From contig NZ_RBAL01000021.1 of assembly GCF_003626535.1 (NCBI RefSeq), forward strand, positions 1 through 64,000: DNA of 64,000 nucleotides. The letters run 5' to 3'. The DNA is from Streptomyces hoynatensis. GTDB lineage: Bacteria > Actinomycetota > Actinomycetes > Streptomycetales > Streptomycetaceae. Every line of letters starts with the position of its first letter. Positions within the stretch are counted from its first letter, which is position 1. The position numbers and the translations under genes were made by a program. Shown here piece after piece: positions 1-7,916 of the stretch. The notes beneath the pieces are model-generated. The model was given only the letters and a program-made list of their open reading frames with translations. It had not been told where the DNA came from and made no database searches.

Positions 1-3000
1 GGGTGGTGTGGGCGTGGCCGTGGGTTTCGGCGGTGTCCTGGATGCTGTGGGTGAGGACGGGGTGGGGGCTGGTTTCGATGAAGAGGGTGTGTCCGTCCTC
101 CAGGAGGCGGCGGGTGGTGGTCTCGAATTCGACGGTGGTGCGGAGGTTGTCGTACCAGTACGCGGCGTCCAGGAGGGCATCCGGCGCGAGGAGCCGGCCG
201 GTGACGGTGGAGTAGAAGGCGACGCGGGGGGTCTGCGGCTGGACGGGGGCGAGGATGTCGAGGAGTTGGTCCTTGAGGGTTTCGACGTGGTGGGTGTGGG
301 AGGCGTAGTCCACCGGTATGCGGCGGGCGCGGATGTCGTGGGCCTCGCAGTGGGTGAACATCTCGTCCAGTGCGTCGGCGTCTCCGGCGACCACGGTGGA
401 GTGGGGCCCGTTGACGGTGGCGATGGCGATGCGGCCTTCCCAGCGCTGGATCAGCTCAAGTGCTTGGTCCTTGGGGAGGGGGAGTGAGGTCATTCCGCCG
501 CGTCCGGTGATGGCCGAGAGCGCCTGGGAGCGCAAAGCCACGATCCGGGCCGCGTCCTCCAGCGTGAGAGCCCCCGCGATGTGGGCTGCGGCGATCTCCC
601 CCTGCGAGTGGCCCACCACCGCATCGGGCCTGACGCCAAGGGACTCCCACAACCTCGCCAGGGAGACCATCAACGCGAACAGTGCGGGCTGGACCACGTC
701 CACCCGGTCGAAGCCGGGCGCGCCCTCGGCCTCGTGCAGGACGTCGAGGAGGTTCCAGTCGGTGAACGGGGCAAGTGCCTCGGCGCACTCGTGCAGCGCC
801 CGCGCGAACACGGGGGAGCTGTCCATGAGTTCGACGCCCATGCGGACCCACTGCGAGCCTTGCCCCGGGAAGACGAACACTGTCCTCCCTGGTTGGGTGG
901 TGGCGGTGCCGGTGAGGAGGTGGGGGGCTTCCTGGTCGTCGGCGAGGGCGGTCAATGCGCTGCGGAAGTCGGCGAGGTTGCGGCCGAGGAGGACGGCGCG
1001 CTGGTCGAAGGTGGTGCGGGTGGTGGCCAGGGAGTAGCCGATGGCGGCGGGGTCGGGCTCTGGGGTGCGGTCGAGGTGTTGCAGCAGCCGCCGTGCCTGG
1101 GCGCGCAGCGCGGCCTCGGACTTCGCCGACAGCAGCCACGGCAACGTCCCATCCGTCCCCACGACCGGCCCCCCGCCGGGCGCCCCCGCGGGTTCCCCGT
1201 CCCGCAGCGCATCGGTGACCGGTGCATCGACGACCGGCGCATCGGTGCCCGGCTCGTCGGTGCCCGGCCGCTCGGTGGCCGGGGCCTCCTCGATGATGAC
1301 GTGGGCGTTGGTGCCGCTGACGCCGAAGGAGGAGACCCCGGCGCGGCGGGGGTGGTCCGTCTCGGGCCACGGCCTGGCCTCGGTCAGCAGCTCCACCGCG
1401 CCCGAGGACCAGTCCACGTGCGGGGTCGGCTCGTCCACGTGCAGGGTCTTCGGCAGCACCCCGTGGCGCAGCGCCATGACCATCTTGATGACGCCGCCGA
1501 CGCCCGCGGCGGCCTGCGAGTGGCCGATGTTCGACTTGAGGGAGCCCAGCCACAGGGGCCGGTCCCCGGGCCGGTCCTTGCCGTACGTGGCGAGAAGCGC
1601 CTGCGCCTCGATGGGGTCGCCGAGCGTCGTGCCGGTGCCGTGCGCCTCCACCGCGGTCACCTCGTGTGCCGGGAGGTCCGCCTGGGCGAGGGCCTGGGCG
1701 ATGACGCGTTCCTGGGAGGGGCCGTTGGGGGCGGTCAGCCCGTTGCTCGCGCCGTCCTGGTTCACCGCGGAGCCGCGCACCACCGCCAGCACCCGGTGCC
1801 CGTTGCGGCGCGCGTCCGACAGCCGCTCCAGGAGCAGCACGCCGACGCCCTCGGCCCAGGCCGTGCCGTCGGCCGCCCCGGCGAAGGCCTTCACCCGGCC
1901 GTCGGCCGCCAGGCCGCGCTGCCTGCTGAACTCGACGAACATGCCGGGGCTCGCCATGACCGCCACCCCGCCGGCCAGGGCGAGTTCGCACTCGCCGCCC
2001 CGCAGCGCCTGGGCGGCCAGGTGCAGCGCCACCAGGGAGGAGGAGCAGGCCGTGTCCACCGTGACCGCGGGGCCCTGGAGGCCGAGCGCGTAGGAGACCC
2101 GGCCCGAGGCGACGCTGGCCGTGCTGCCGGTCAGGAGGTAGCCGTCGAAGCCGCCCGCGCCCTGGTGGAGTTGCGGCCCGTAGTCCTGGGTCATGGCGCC
2201 GACGAAGACGCCGGTCTGGCTGCCGTGCAGCGTGGCCGGGTCGATGCCGGCCCGCTCGATGGCCTCCCAGGAGACCTCAAGCAGGAGCCGCTGCTGGGGG
2301 TCCATCGCCGTGGCCTCGCGTGGGTTGATCCCGAAGAAGGCCGGGTCGAAGTCGGCGGCGCCGGAGAGGAAACCGCCCCTGGTGACGTACGAGGTGCCCG
2401 GCTGGTCCGGGTCCGGATGGTAGAGAGCCTCCAGGTTCCAGCCGCGGTCCCCGGGGAACTCCGAGATGGCGTCCACGCCCTCGCTCACCAGGCGCCACAG
2501 GCTTTCCGGGCTGTCGACGTCGCCCGGGTAGCGGCAGCCCATGCCGACGATCGCGATGGGCTCGTCCGCGGTCGCCGCCCTGGTCGCGGAGGGCCGGCCG
2601 GCCGCCGGGTCGCCCTCGGTGCCGAGGAGTGCGGCGAGCAGGTAGCCGGCCACCGCCGCGGGGGTGGGGTGGTTGAAGAGCAGAGTCGTCGGCAGGCGCA
2701 GGCCGGTGGCGTTGCCGAGGCGGTTGCGCAACTCCACCGAGGCGAACGAGTCGAAGCCGAAGTCCTTGAACGAGCGATCGGGATCGATCGTGCTGCTCGT
2801 CATGTGGCCGGTGATGACGGCTACTTCGGACCGGATGCGATCGATCAGGAGCTGTTCCCGCTGGCTCGCGGGGGCGTTCCGCAGGCGGGCGACCAGGGTG
2901 GGCGCGCCGGTGCCTTCCGCGCCGGCGCCCGGCGCCTCCGCACGGGGGGCCGGGAGGGTGGGCTCCGTGGCGGCGGCGCCCGGCACCGGCTCGGGGGCGT

Positions 3001-5704
3001 CGATCCAGTGGCGCGTCCGCTGGAAGGCGTACGTCGGCAGGTCGACGGCGCCGGTCCGGGCGTAGAAGCGCCGCCAGTCGAGGCAGGCGTGGGCGTGGGC
3101 GACGGCCAGGGAGGTCAGGACACGGTGCCAGCCGCCCTCGTCCCGCCGCAGCGTGCCCGTCACCACCCCGGTACGGCGGCCTGCCTCGCCCTGCGCGTCG
3201 ATGGTGTCGATGAGGCCGTGGGTGAGGACGGGGTGGGGGCTGGTTTCGATGAAGAGGGTGTGTCCGTCCTCCAGGAGGCGGCGGGTGGTGGTCTCGAACT
3301 CGACGGTGGTGCGGAGGTTGTCGTACCAGTAGGCGGCATCCAGGAGGGCATCGGGCGGGAGGGGCCGGCCGGTGACCGTGGAGTAGAAGGCGATGCTTGC
3401 GCGGCGGGGGCGCACCGGGGCGAGGAGTTCGAGCAGGTGTGCGCGGATGGTTTCCACGTGGTGGGTGTGGGAGGCGTAGTCCACCGGTATGCGGCGGGCG
3501 CGGATGTCGTGTGCCTCGCAGTGGGCGAACATCTCGTCCAGCGCGTCGGCATCCCCCGCGACCACCGTCGACTGCGGCCCGTTCACCGCGGCGATCGCAA
3601 TACGGCCCTCCCACCGCGCGATCAGTTCCGCCGCCTGCTCCTTGGGGAGGGGCAGTGAGGTCATCCCGCCGCGTCCGGTGATGGCGGACAGGGCCTGGGA
3701 GCGCAGGGTCACGATCCGGGCGGCGTCCTCCAGCGTGAGAGCCCCCGCGATGTGGGCGGCGGCGATCTCCCCCTGGGAGTGCCCGACGACCGCGTCGGGG
3801 GTGACGCCGAGGGATTCCCACAACCGGGCCAGGGACACCATCAGCGCGAACAGCGCGGGCTGCACCACATCCACCCGGTCGAACCCGGGCGCGCCCTCGG
3901 CCTCGCGCAGCACGTCGAGAAGGTTCCAATCGGTGAACGGCGCCAGCGCCTCGGCGCATTCGGTGAGCGCCCGCGCGAACACCGGGGAGCTGTCCATGAG
4001 TTCCACGCCCATGCGCACCCACTGGGAGCCCTGCCCCGGGAAGACGAACACCGTGCGGCCCGGCTCGCGCGCGGCCGTGCACTCGACGACCTGGGGTGTC
4101 GGCTCCCCCTCGGCCAGCGCGGCGAGCGCCGCCTCGAACTCCTCCCGGTCGCGGCCGAGGACGACCGCCCGGTGGGCGAAGGCCGTCCTGGTGGCGGCGA
4201 GCGCGTAGCCGACCGCGGCGGGCGTGAGCCGGGGATGGCGCTCCAGGTGGCCGAGCAGCCGCGCCGCCTGGGCCCGCAGCGCCGCCTCGGAGGCGCCGGA
4301 CAGCAGCCAGGGCAGCGTGCCGTCCGTGACCACCTCGGGCTCGCCGGCCGGCTCCGCGTCCGAGGGCCGGACGGCCGTCCACTCCCGCAGCACCACGTGG
4401 CAGTTGGTGCCGCCCATCCCGAAGGAACTGGTGCCCGCGACCAGCGGCAGCTCCGGGCTCGGCCAGGTGCCCAGGGTCTCCTGCACCCGCAGCCGCAGCC
4501 CCGCGAAGTCGATCTCCGGGTTCGGCGTCTCGAAGTTGAGGCTCGGCGGCAGCTCCCGGTGCCAGATGCTCAGCGCCGTCTTCAGCAGGCCCACGATGCC
4601 GGCCGCGCCCTCCAGGTGGCCGACGTTCGTCTTCGCCGAGCCGACCACCAGCGGCCGGTCCGCGGGGCGGCCGGCGCCGAGGGCCGCGCCCAGGGCCCTC
4701 GCCTCGACGGGGTCCCCCACCCGGGTCCCCGTTCCGTGCAGTTCCACGTACTGCACGTCGGCCGGCCTGGTCCCGGCCCGCTCGTGCGCCCGGCGGATCA
4801 CCTCCGCCTGCGCCCGCGGGCTGGGCACCGTCAGGCCGCTGGTGGCGCCGTCGTTGTTGACCGCGCTGCCCTGGACGACGCAGTAGACCCGGTCGCCGTC
4901 CGCCACCGCCCGCGACAGCGGCTTCAGGGCCACCAGGCCGCCACCCTCGCCCCGCACATAGCCGTTGGCCGCGGCGTCGAACGTGCGGCACAGGCCGTCC
5001 GGGGACAGGCCGCCGAACTTCGCCGAGCCGACGGTGCTCTCCGGCGTCAGGGACAGGTTGACGCCGCCCGCCAGCGCGAGGTCGCACTCGCCGCGCCGCA
5101 GGCTCTCCACCGCCAGGTGCACCGAGACCAGCGAGGAGGACTGCGCGGCGTCCACCGTCAGGCTCGGTCCGTGCAGCCCCAGGGTGTACGAAAGGCGGTT
5201 GGCGATGATGCTGCGGTGCAGGCCGGTCACGGTGTGGCGGGTGATGGCCGAAAGGCCCTGCCGGTAGAGGCGAATCGCGTAGTCGTCCCAGATGGCCCCG
5301 ACGAAGACGCCTGCGCGCGTTCCCGCCAATTCCGCGGGAATGATTCCCGCGTCCTCCAGCGCCTCCCAGCCGAGTTCCAGCACGAGGCGCTGTTGCGGGT
5401 CCATCATCGCGGCTTCCCGGGGGGAAATGCCGAAGAAATCGGAGTCGAATCCGGCGACGTCGTCCAGGAACCCGCCGCGTCGCGTGTTCGCCTTGCCGGG
5501 TGCCGACACGTCGGCGTCGAAAAGCTCTTCGGCATTCCAGCGGTCCGGCGGCACCGGCGTGATGCCGCTGCGGCCGCCGCGCAGCAGTTCCCAAAAGGCG
5601 GCGGGACTTTCGGCTTGGGGGAGCCGGCAGGACATGCCCACGATCGCGATGGGCTCGTGATGCGTCGAAAGTGCCGTTGCCGCCTCGGGCCTGCTCGTGG
5701 TCAC
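1..5704 (-). CDS. Modular type I polyketide synthase, loading module (KSQ-AT-ACP) plus start of module 1 (KS-AT); 3' end outside window
   Basis: This is the first subunit of a modular PKS, and 1901 codons are visible before it leaves the window. The start is GTG at 5704, about 10 bases after a GAGGGG ribosome site, with an in-frame TGA shortly upstream. Domain order by residue: KS about 15-440, AT about 550-830, ACP about 950-1020 (phosphopantetheine Ser986 in GFDSF), second KS about 1047-1470, second AT about 1610 to the edge. In the first KS the catalytic cysteine is glutamine (VDAAQSSSL, Gln188); the second has normal VDTACSSSL (Cys1220). Both ATs carry GHSQGE (Ser643, Ser1700) and YASH (Tyr743, Tyr1800), motifs of methylmalonyl-CoA selectivity. 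By family knowledge the loading module decarboxylates a methylmalonyl unit to give a propionyl starter. The product is not predictable, because the reductive domains of module 1 and all later modules lie outside. A divergent SARP gene is the likely activator. Confidence 0.93.
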   Translation of the reverse strand, partial: MTTSRPEAATALSTHHEPIAIVGMSCRLPQAESPAAFWELLRGGRSGITPVPPDRWNAEELFDADVSAPGKANTRRGGFLDDVAGFDSDFFGISPREAAMMDPQQRLVLELGWEALEDAGIIPAELAGTRAGVFVGAIWDDYAIRLYRQGLSAITRHTVTGLHRSIIANRLSYTLGLHGPSLTVDAAQSSSLVSVHLAVESLRRGECDLALAGGVNLSLTPESTVGSAKFGGLSPDGLCRTFDAAANGYVRGEGGGLVALKPLSRAVADGDRVYCVVQGSAVNNDGATSGLTVPSPRAQAEVIRRAHERAGTRPADVQYVELHGTGTRVGDPVEARALGAALGAGRPADRPLVVGSAKTNVGHLEGAAGIVGLLKTALSIWHRELPPSLNFETPNPEIDFAGLRLRVQETLGTWPSPELPLVAGTSSFGMGGTNCHVVLREWTAVRPSDAEPAGEPEVVTDGTLPWLLSGASEAALRAQAARLLGHLERHPRLTPAAVGYALAATRTAFAHRAVVLGRDREEFEAALAALAEGEPTPQVVECTAAREPGRTVFVFPGQGSQWVRMGVELMDSSPVFARALTECAEALAPFTDWNLLDVLREAEGAPGFDRVDVVQPALFALMVSLARLWESLGVTPDAVVGHSQGEIAAAHIAGALTLEDAARIVTLRSQALSAITGRGGMTSLPLPKEQAAELIARWEGRIAIAAVNGPQSTVVAGDADALDEMFAHCEAHDIRARRIPVDYASHTHHVETIRAHLLELLAPVRPRRASIAFYSTVTGRPLPPDALLDAAYWYDNLRTTVEFETTTRRLLEDGHTLFIETSPHPVLTHGLIDTIDAQGEAGRRTGVVTGTLRRDEGGWHRVLTSLAVAHAHACLDWRRFYARTGAVDLPTYAFQRTRHWIDAPEPVPGAAATEPTLPAPRAEAPGAGAEGTGAPTLVARLRNAPASQREQLLIDRIRSEVAVITGHMTSSTIDPDRSFKDFGFDSFASVELRNRLGNATGLRLPTTLLFNHPTPAAVAGYLLAALLGTEGDPAAGRPSATRAATADEPIAIVGMGCRYPGDVDSPESLWRLVSEGVDAISEFPGDRGWNLEALYHPDPDQPGTSYVTRGGFLSGAADFDPAFFGINPREATAMDPQQRLLLEVSWEAIERAGIDPATLHGSQTGVFVGAMTQDYGPQLHQGAGGFDGYLLTGSTASVASGRVSYALGLQGPAVTVDTACSSSLVALHLAAQALRGGECELALAGGVAVMASPGMFVEFSRQRGLAADGRVKAFAGAADGTAWAEGVGVLLLERLSDARRNGHRVLAVVRGSAVNQDGASNGLTAPNGPSQERVIAQALAQADLPAHEVTAVEAHGTGTTLGDPIEAQALLATYGKDRPGDRPLWLGSLKSNIGHSQAAAGVGGVIKMVMALRHGVLPKTLHVDEPTPHVDWSSGAVELLTEARPWPETDHPRRAGVSSFGVSGTNAHVIIEEAPATERPGTDEPGTDAPVVDAPVTDALRDGEPAGAPGGGPVVGTDGTLPWLLSAKSEAALRAQARRLLQHLDRTPEPDPAAIGYSLATTRTTFDQRAVLLGRNLADFRSALTALADDQEAPHLLTGTATTQPGRTVFVFPGQGSQWVRMGVELMDSSPVFARALHECAEALAPFTDWNLLDVLHEAEGAPGFDRVDVVQPALFALMVSLARLWESLGVRPDAVVGHSQGEIAAAHIAGALTLEDAARIVALRSQALSAITGRGGMTSLPLPKDQALELIQRWEGRIAIATVNGPHSTVVAGDADALDEMFTHCEAHDIRARRIPVDYASHTHHVETLKDQLLDILAPVQPQTPRVAFYSTVTGRLLAPDALLDAAYWYDNLRTTVEFETTTRRLLEDGHTLFIETSPHPVLTHSIQDTAETHGHAHTT
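48..880 (-). repeat. AT2 copy of a near-identical AT-coding repeat (partner at 3219-4050)
   Basis: The DNA coding the second acyltransferase closely matches the DNA coding the first, with an offset of about 3171 bases. Positions 48-127 and 3219-3298 are identical over 80 bases, and further long matches continue through the C-terminal half of the AT, including codon third positions. This is seen directly by comparing the two stretches. It suggests recent duplication or gene conversion between modules. Confidence 0.8.
3219..4050 (-). repeat. AT1 copy of the near-identical AT-coding repeat
   Basis: Partner of the repeat at 48-880. It covers the loading-module AT from the conserved FPGQGSQ region to the C-terminal edge of the domain. 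Identity falls off towards the KS-AT linker, where the two modules differ clearly. Confidence 0.8.
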
Positions 5705-5967
5705 GCCGTACCCGCCCCTCGTGTGGGAAAGAAATCAAGAGCATGGGATGGTGCGTCGTCACACCTGGTGGGAAGCGCACTTCTCCTGCGCTCGCGGCTC
5801 AGCATCCGAGGGGCGTCTTACGCTCACCTACCCGGTGTCTAAAGTCGCCCTTGGCCCCCCGCCCCGGCCGCGGCCGCCCCCGGGGAGCCCGGCCGATAGG
5901 GGCAAGCGGCGGATCGAGCTAGGGGTGTGGCGTACCTAACACCGCGGCCGGCGGCCCGGCGGCACGT

Positions 5968-5983
5968 CCGCCGATATCGGCGG
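5968..5983. promoter_or_regulatory. Perfect 16-bp palindrome, candidate operator
   Basis: CCGCCGATATCGGCGG equals its own reverse complement. It lies 264 bases before the PKS start and 376 before the SARP start. The dyad size suits a dimeric repressor, but I do not recognise the binding family. Confidence 0.4.
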
Positions 5984-6093
5984 TTAAAGGCCGGTGTCGG
6001 CGCGGCGCACATGGTGTTTCCGTTGCGTACCGGGAAGACGCGGCGGCGTCGTCCGAGGAGGGTGCCGGCGGGGAACGCGGGGGCGTCCCCGCG

Positions 6094-6111
6094 GGTTACT
6101 CTGTGGTTACT
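6094..6111 (+). promoter_or_regulatory. Tandem heptamers GGTTACT spaced 11 bp, candidate SARP box
   Basis: GGTTACT occurs at 6094-6100 and again at 6105-6111, exactly 11 bases apart and separated by four bases. A third copy at 6295-6301 runs into a TACAGT hexamer (6301-6306). SARP proteins are known to bind direct heptamers repeated once per helical turn. The exact heptamer differs from those I know for DnrI or ActII-ORF4, so assignment to this SARP is inferred from architecture. Confidence 0.45.
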
Positions 6112-6358
6112 TCCGGGCGGTGGTTCGGCGATGGCCCGCCCGGTTCCCTTTTCGCCGGGCATATCCCGGGCCGCTGGCGCACTCTCGCCGAGGCGGGCCC
6201 CGCCGCATGTCAACCCCTAGTGACCCCAGCCCTGTTCGCGGCGGCGGCGGGCGGCGCCCCGAGGGCGGCTCGCGACCCCGGTTCCCCGGCAACCGGTTAC
6301 TACAGTGGCCTCACGTTCAGTCGTCATGGCCGGTAATTCGGACAAAGGGGGAAGACTG

Positions 6359-7198
6359 ATGAGATACAACATGCTGGGGCTTTTGCGGGTCACCAGTGAC
6401 AAGGGCACCACCTACGTGGGAGCGCGCAAGGTGGAGACACTCCTCGCGGCGCTGCTGATCCGATCCGACCAAGTCGTGGCCAGCAGCCGTCTCAAAGACG
6501 AGATCTGGGGAGGCTCCGCCCCGAAGCGGGCCTCGGCCGCCATGCATGTGTACGTGTCGCAGCTGCGGAAGGCGCTCGCCGCAGAACCCGGCAACGAGAG
6601 CCCCATCGTGACCCGGCCCCCCGGCTACATGCTGCGCCTGGGGCCCGGCGACGAGCTCGACGTCAGGGAGTTCGAGACCTGGGTGCGGCAGGGGCGTGCC
6701 CACCTGGAGAGCGGGCGCCTCGAAGCGGCCTGCGCCTCGCTGAAGGCCGCCCTCGCCATGTGGCGCGGCCCGGCGCTCGTCGGGGTCTCCGGCGGCGCGA
6801 TGATCGGCGCGTTCGTCGCCTACCTCGAAGACGCCCGCGTCCAGTGCTACGAGATGCTGATCGATGCCCAGCTGGCGATGGGCCGGCACCGGGAGCTGGT
6901 GGGGCAGCTCCAGGCGCTGATCAACGACTATCCGCTCAGCGAGGTCTTCTACCGCCAGCTGATGCTCACGCTCTACCGCTCCGAGCGGCAGGCCGAGGCC
7001 CTGCGCGTGTACGACGGCGCCCGCCGCGTGCTGCGCGACGAGCTGGGCCTGGAGCCGGGGAAGCCGCTGCGCGATCTGCAGCGGGCCATCCTGCTCGCCG
7101 ACCCGCGGCTGGATTCCCGCCCCGGGGAGGTCGCGCCCGCGCACCTCACGCCCCGCCCCGCGCCCCGTCTCGACCCGGTCGCCGCCCTGGGCGCCTGA
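6359..7198 (+). CDS. SARP-family transcriptional activator (AfsR/DnrI/RedD type)
   Basis: 279 residues. The N-terminal winged-helix DNA-binding domain (about 8-90) has the SARP/OmpR pattern, including the repeated-arm segment ending VSQLRKAL. It is followed by a bacterial transcriptional activator domain (about 97-245) with ALAMWRG and the DELGLEPGKPLRDL helix. Such proteins switch on antibiotic clusters by binding tandem heptamers near -35. Start ATG 6359 is chosen for the AAAGGGGGA ribosome site nine bases upstream; a GTG in frame at 6305 would add 18 residues but lacks a good site. There is no ATPase or sensor domain, so this is a small SARP. It is divergent from the PKS and is most simply its pathway-specific activator. 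No TTA codon is seen. Confidence 0.88.
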   Translation: MRYNMLGLLRVTSDKGTTYVGARKVETLLAALLIRSDQVVASSRLKDEIWGGSAPKRASAAMHVYVSQLRKALAAEPGNESPIVTRPPGYMLRLGPGDELDVREFETWVRQGRAHLESGRLEAACASLKAALAMWRGPALVGVSGGAMIGAFVAYLEDARVQCYEMLIDAQLAMGRHRELVGQLQALINDYPLSEVFYRQLMLTLYRSERQAEALRVYDGARRVLRDELGLEPGKPLRDLQRAILLADPRLDSRPGEVAPAHLTPRPAPRLDPVAALGA

Positions 7199-7279
7199 GA
7201 CGCGAGCGTTAGCATGGTGCCGACGGCGCGTATCGCCCCAGGGCGAACGTGACCCCTCTCACCAGGGAGAACACGAATC

Positions 7280-7702
7280 GTGTTGCGCACCATGTTCAAG
7301 TCCAAGATCCACCGTGCCACGGTGACCGAGGCCGATCTCCACTACGTGGGCTCGGTCACCGTGGACGCCGATCTCATGGACGCCGCCGACCTGCTGCCCG
7401 GCGAGCTCGTCCACATCGTGGACATCGACAACGGAAGCCGCCTGGAGACCTACGTCATCGAGGGCGAGCGCGGCTCCGGCGTCATCGGGATCAACGGCGC
7501 CGCCGCCCACCTGGTCAAGCCGGGCGACCTCGTCATACTCATCAGCTACGCCCAGGTCGAGGACGCCGAGGCCCGCAGTCTGCGGCCCACCGTCGTGCAC
7601 GTCGACGCGGCCAACCGCATCCTCGCCCTCGGCAACGACCCCTCCGAGCCGGCGCCCGGCAGCGGCACCACGCGCAGCCCGCTCGCCGCCGCCGGCGGCT
7701 GA
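7280..7702 (+). CDS. panD: Aspartate 1-decarboxylase PanD
   Basis: 140 residues. PanD makes beta-alanine from L-aspartate for pantothenate, coenzyme A and the phosphopantetheine arm of acyl carriers. It is made as an inactive precursor that cleaves itself at a Gly-Ser bond to form a pyruvoyl group. That site is present as YVGS (Gly24-Ser25), preceded by the usual KSKIHRATVTEADL start and followed by the conserved NGAAAH loop. Start GTG 7280 follows AGGGAGA by nine bases; ATG at 7292 is the alternative. The C-terminal tail after about residue 118 is longer and less conserved. It lies 81 bases after the SARP gene and ends before a strong hairpin. Its place beside a PKS is unusual and may serve CoA/ACP supply or a beta-alanine-derived unit, which is inference. 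Confidence 0.93.
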   Translation: MLRTMFKSKIHRATVTEADLHYVGSVTVDADLMDAADLLPGELVHIVDIDNGSRLETYVIEGERGSGVIGINGAAAHLVKPGDLVILISYAQVEDAEARSLRPTVVHVDAANRILALGNDPSEPAPGSGTTRSPLAAAGG

Positions 7703-7845
7703 GCCGCCCGCCGCGCGCCCCCACCAGGCGCCCGGCCCACCGCAACGGCCTGCCGCACCGGCCCTCGTGGCACCGGGCGGCAAGCGCCCACCCATCCGCC
7801 CACACCACCGGCCGGCGAAGCCGCCCGGCACGCGCCGGCCCACGG

Positions 7846-7888
7846 CGAAGGGCCCGGCGTCCGTACCACCCGGACGCCGGGCCCTTCG
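7846..7888. terminator. Shared hairpin terminator between panD and the protease gene
   Basis: A perfect 18-base-pair stem (7846-7863 with 7871-7888) with a seven-base loop lies between two convergent genes. It can act in both directions. Confidence 0.85.
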
Positions 7889-7916
7889 CGCGTTCACACC
7901 CCCCGCGCCAGGCCGG

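Larger units (their letters stand above)
5705..6358. other. Divergent control region between the PKS and SARP genes
   Basis: 654 bases with no credible gene. It holds a perfect 16-base palindrome (5968-5983), an inverted GGTGT/ACACC pair (5924-5928 and 5939-5943), three copies of GGTTACT (6094, 6105, 6295) and a TACAGT hexamer at 6301-6306. AT content rises locally around 5715-5760 and 5970-5990, against a very GC-rich background. Both flanking genes are probably controlled here. Confidence 0.6.

Noticed and set aside
581..3658. Very long open frames on the plus strand through the PKS region
   Set aside because: They are antisense to KS/AT/ACP domains with clear motifs on the minus strand and show Arg/Gly/Ala-rich nonsense composition.
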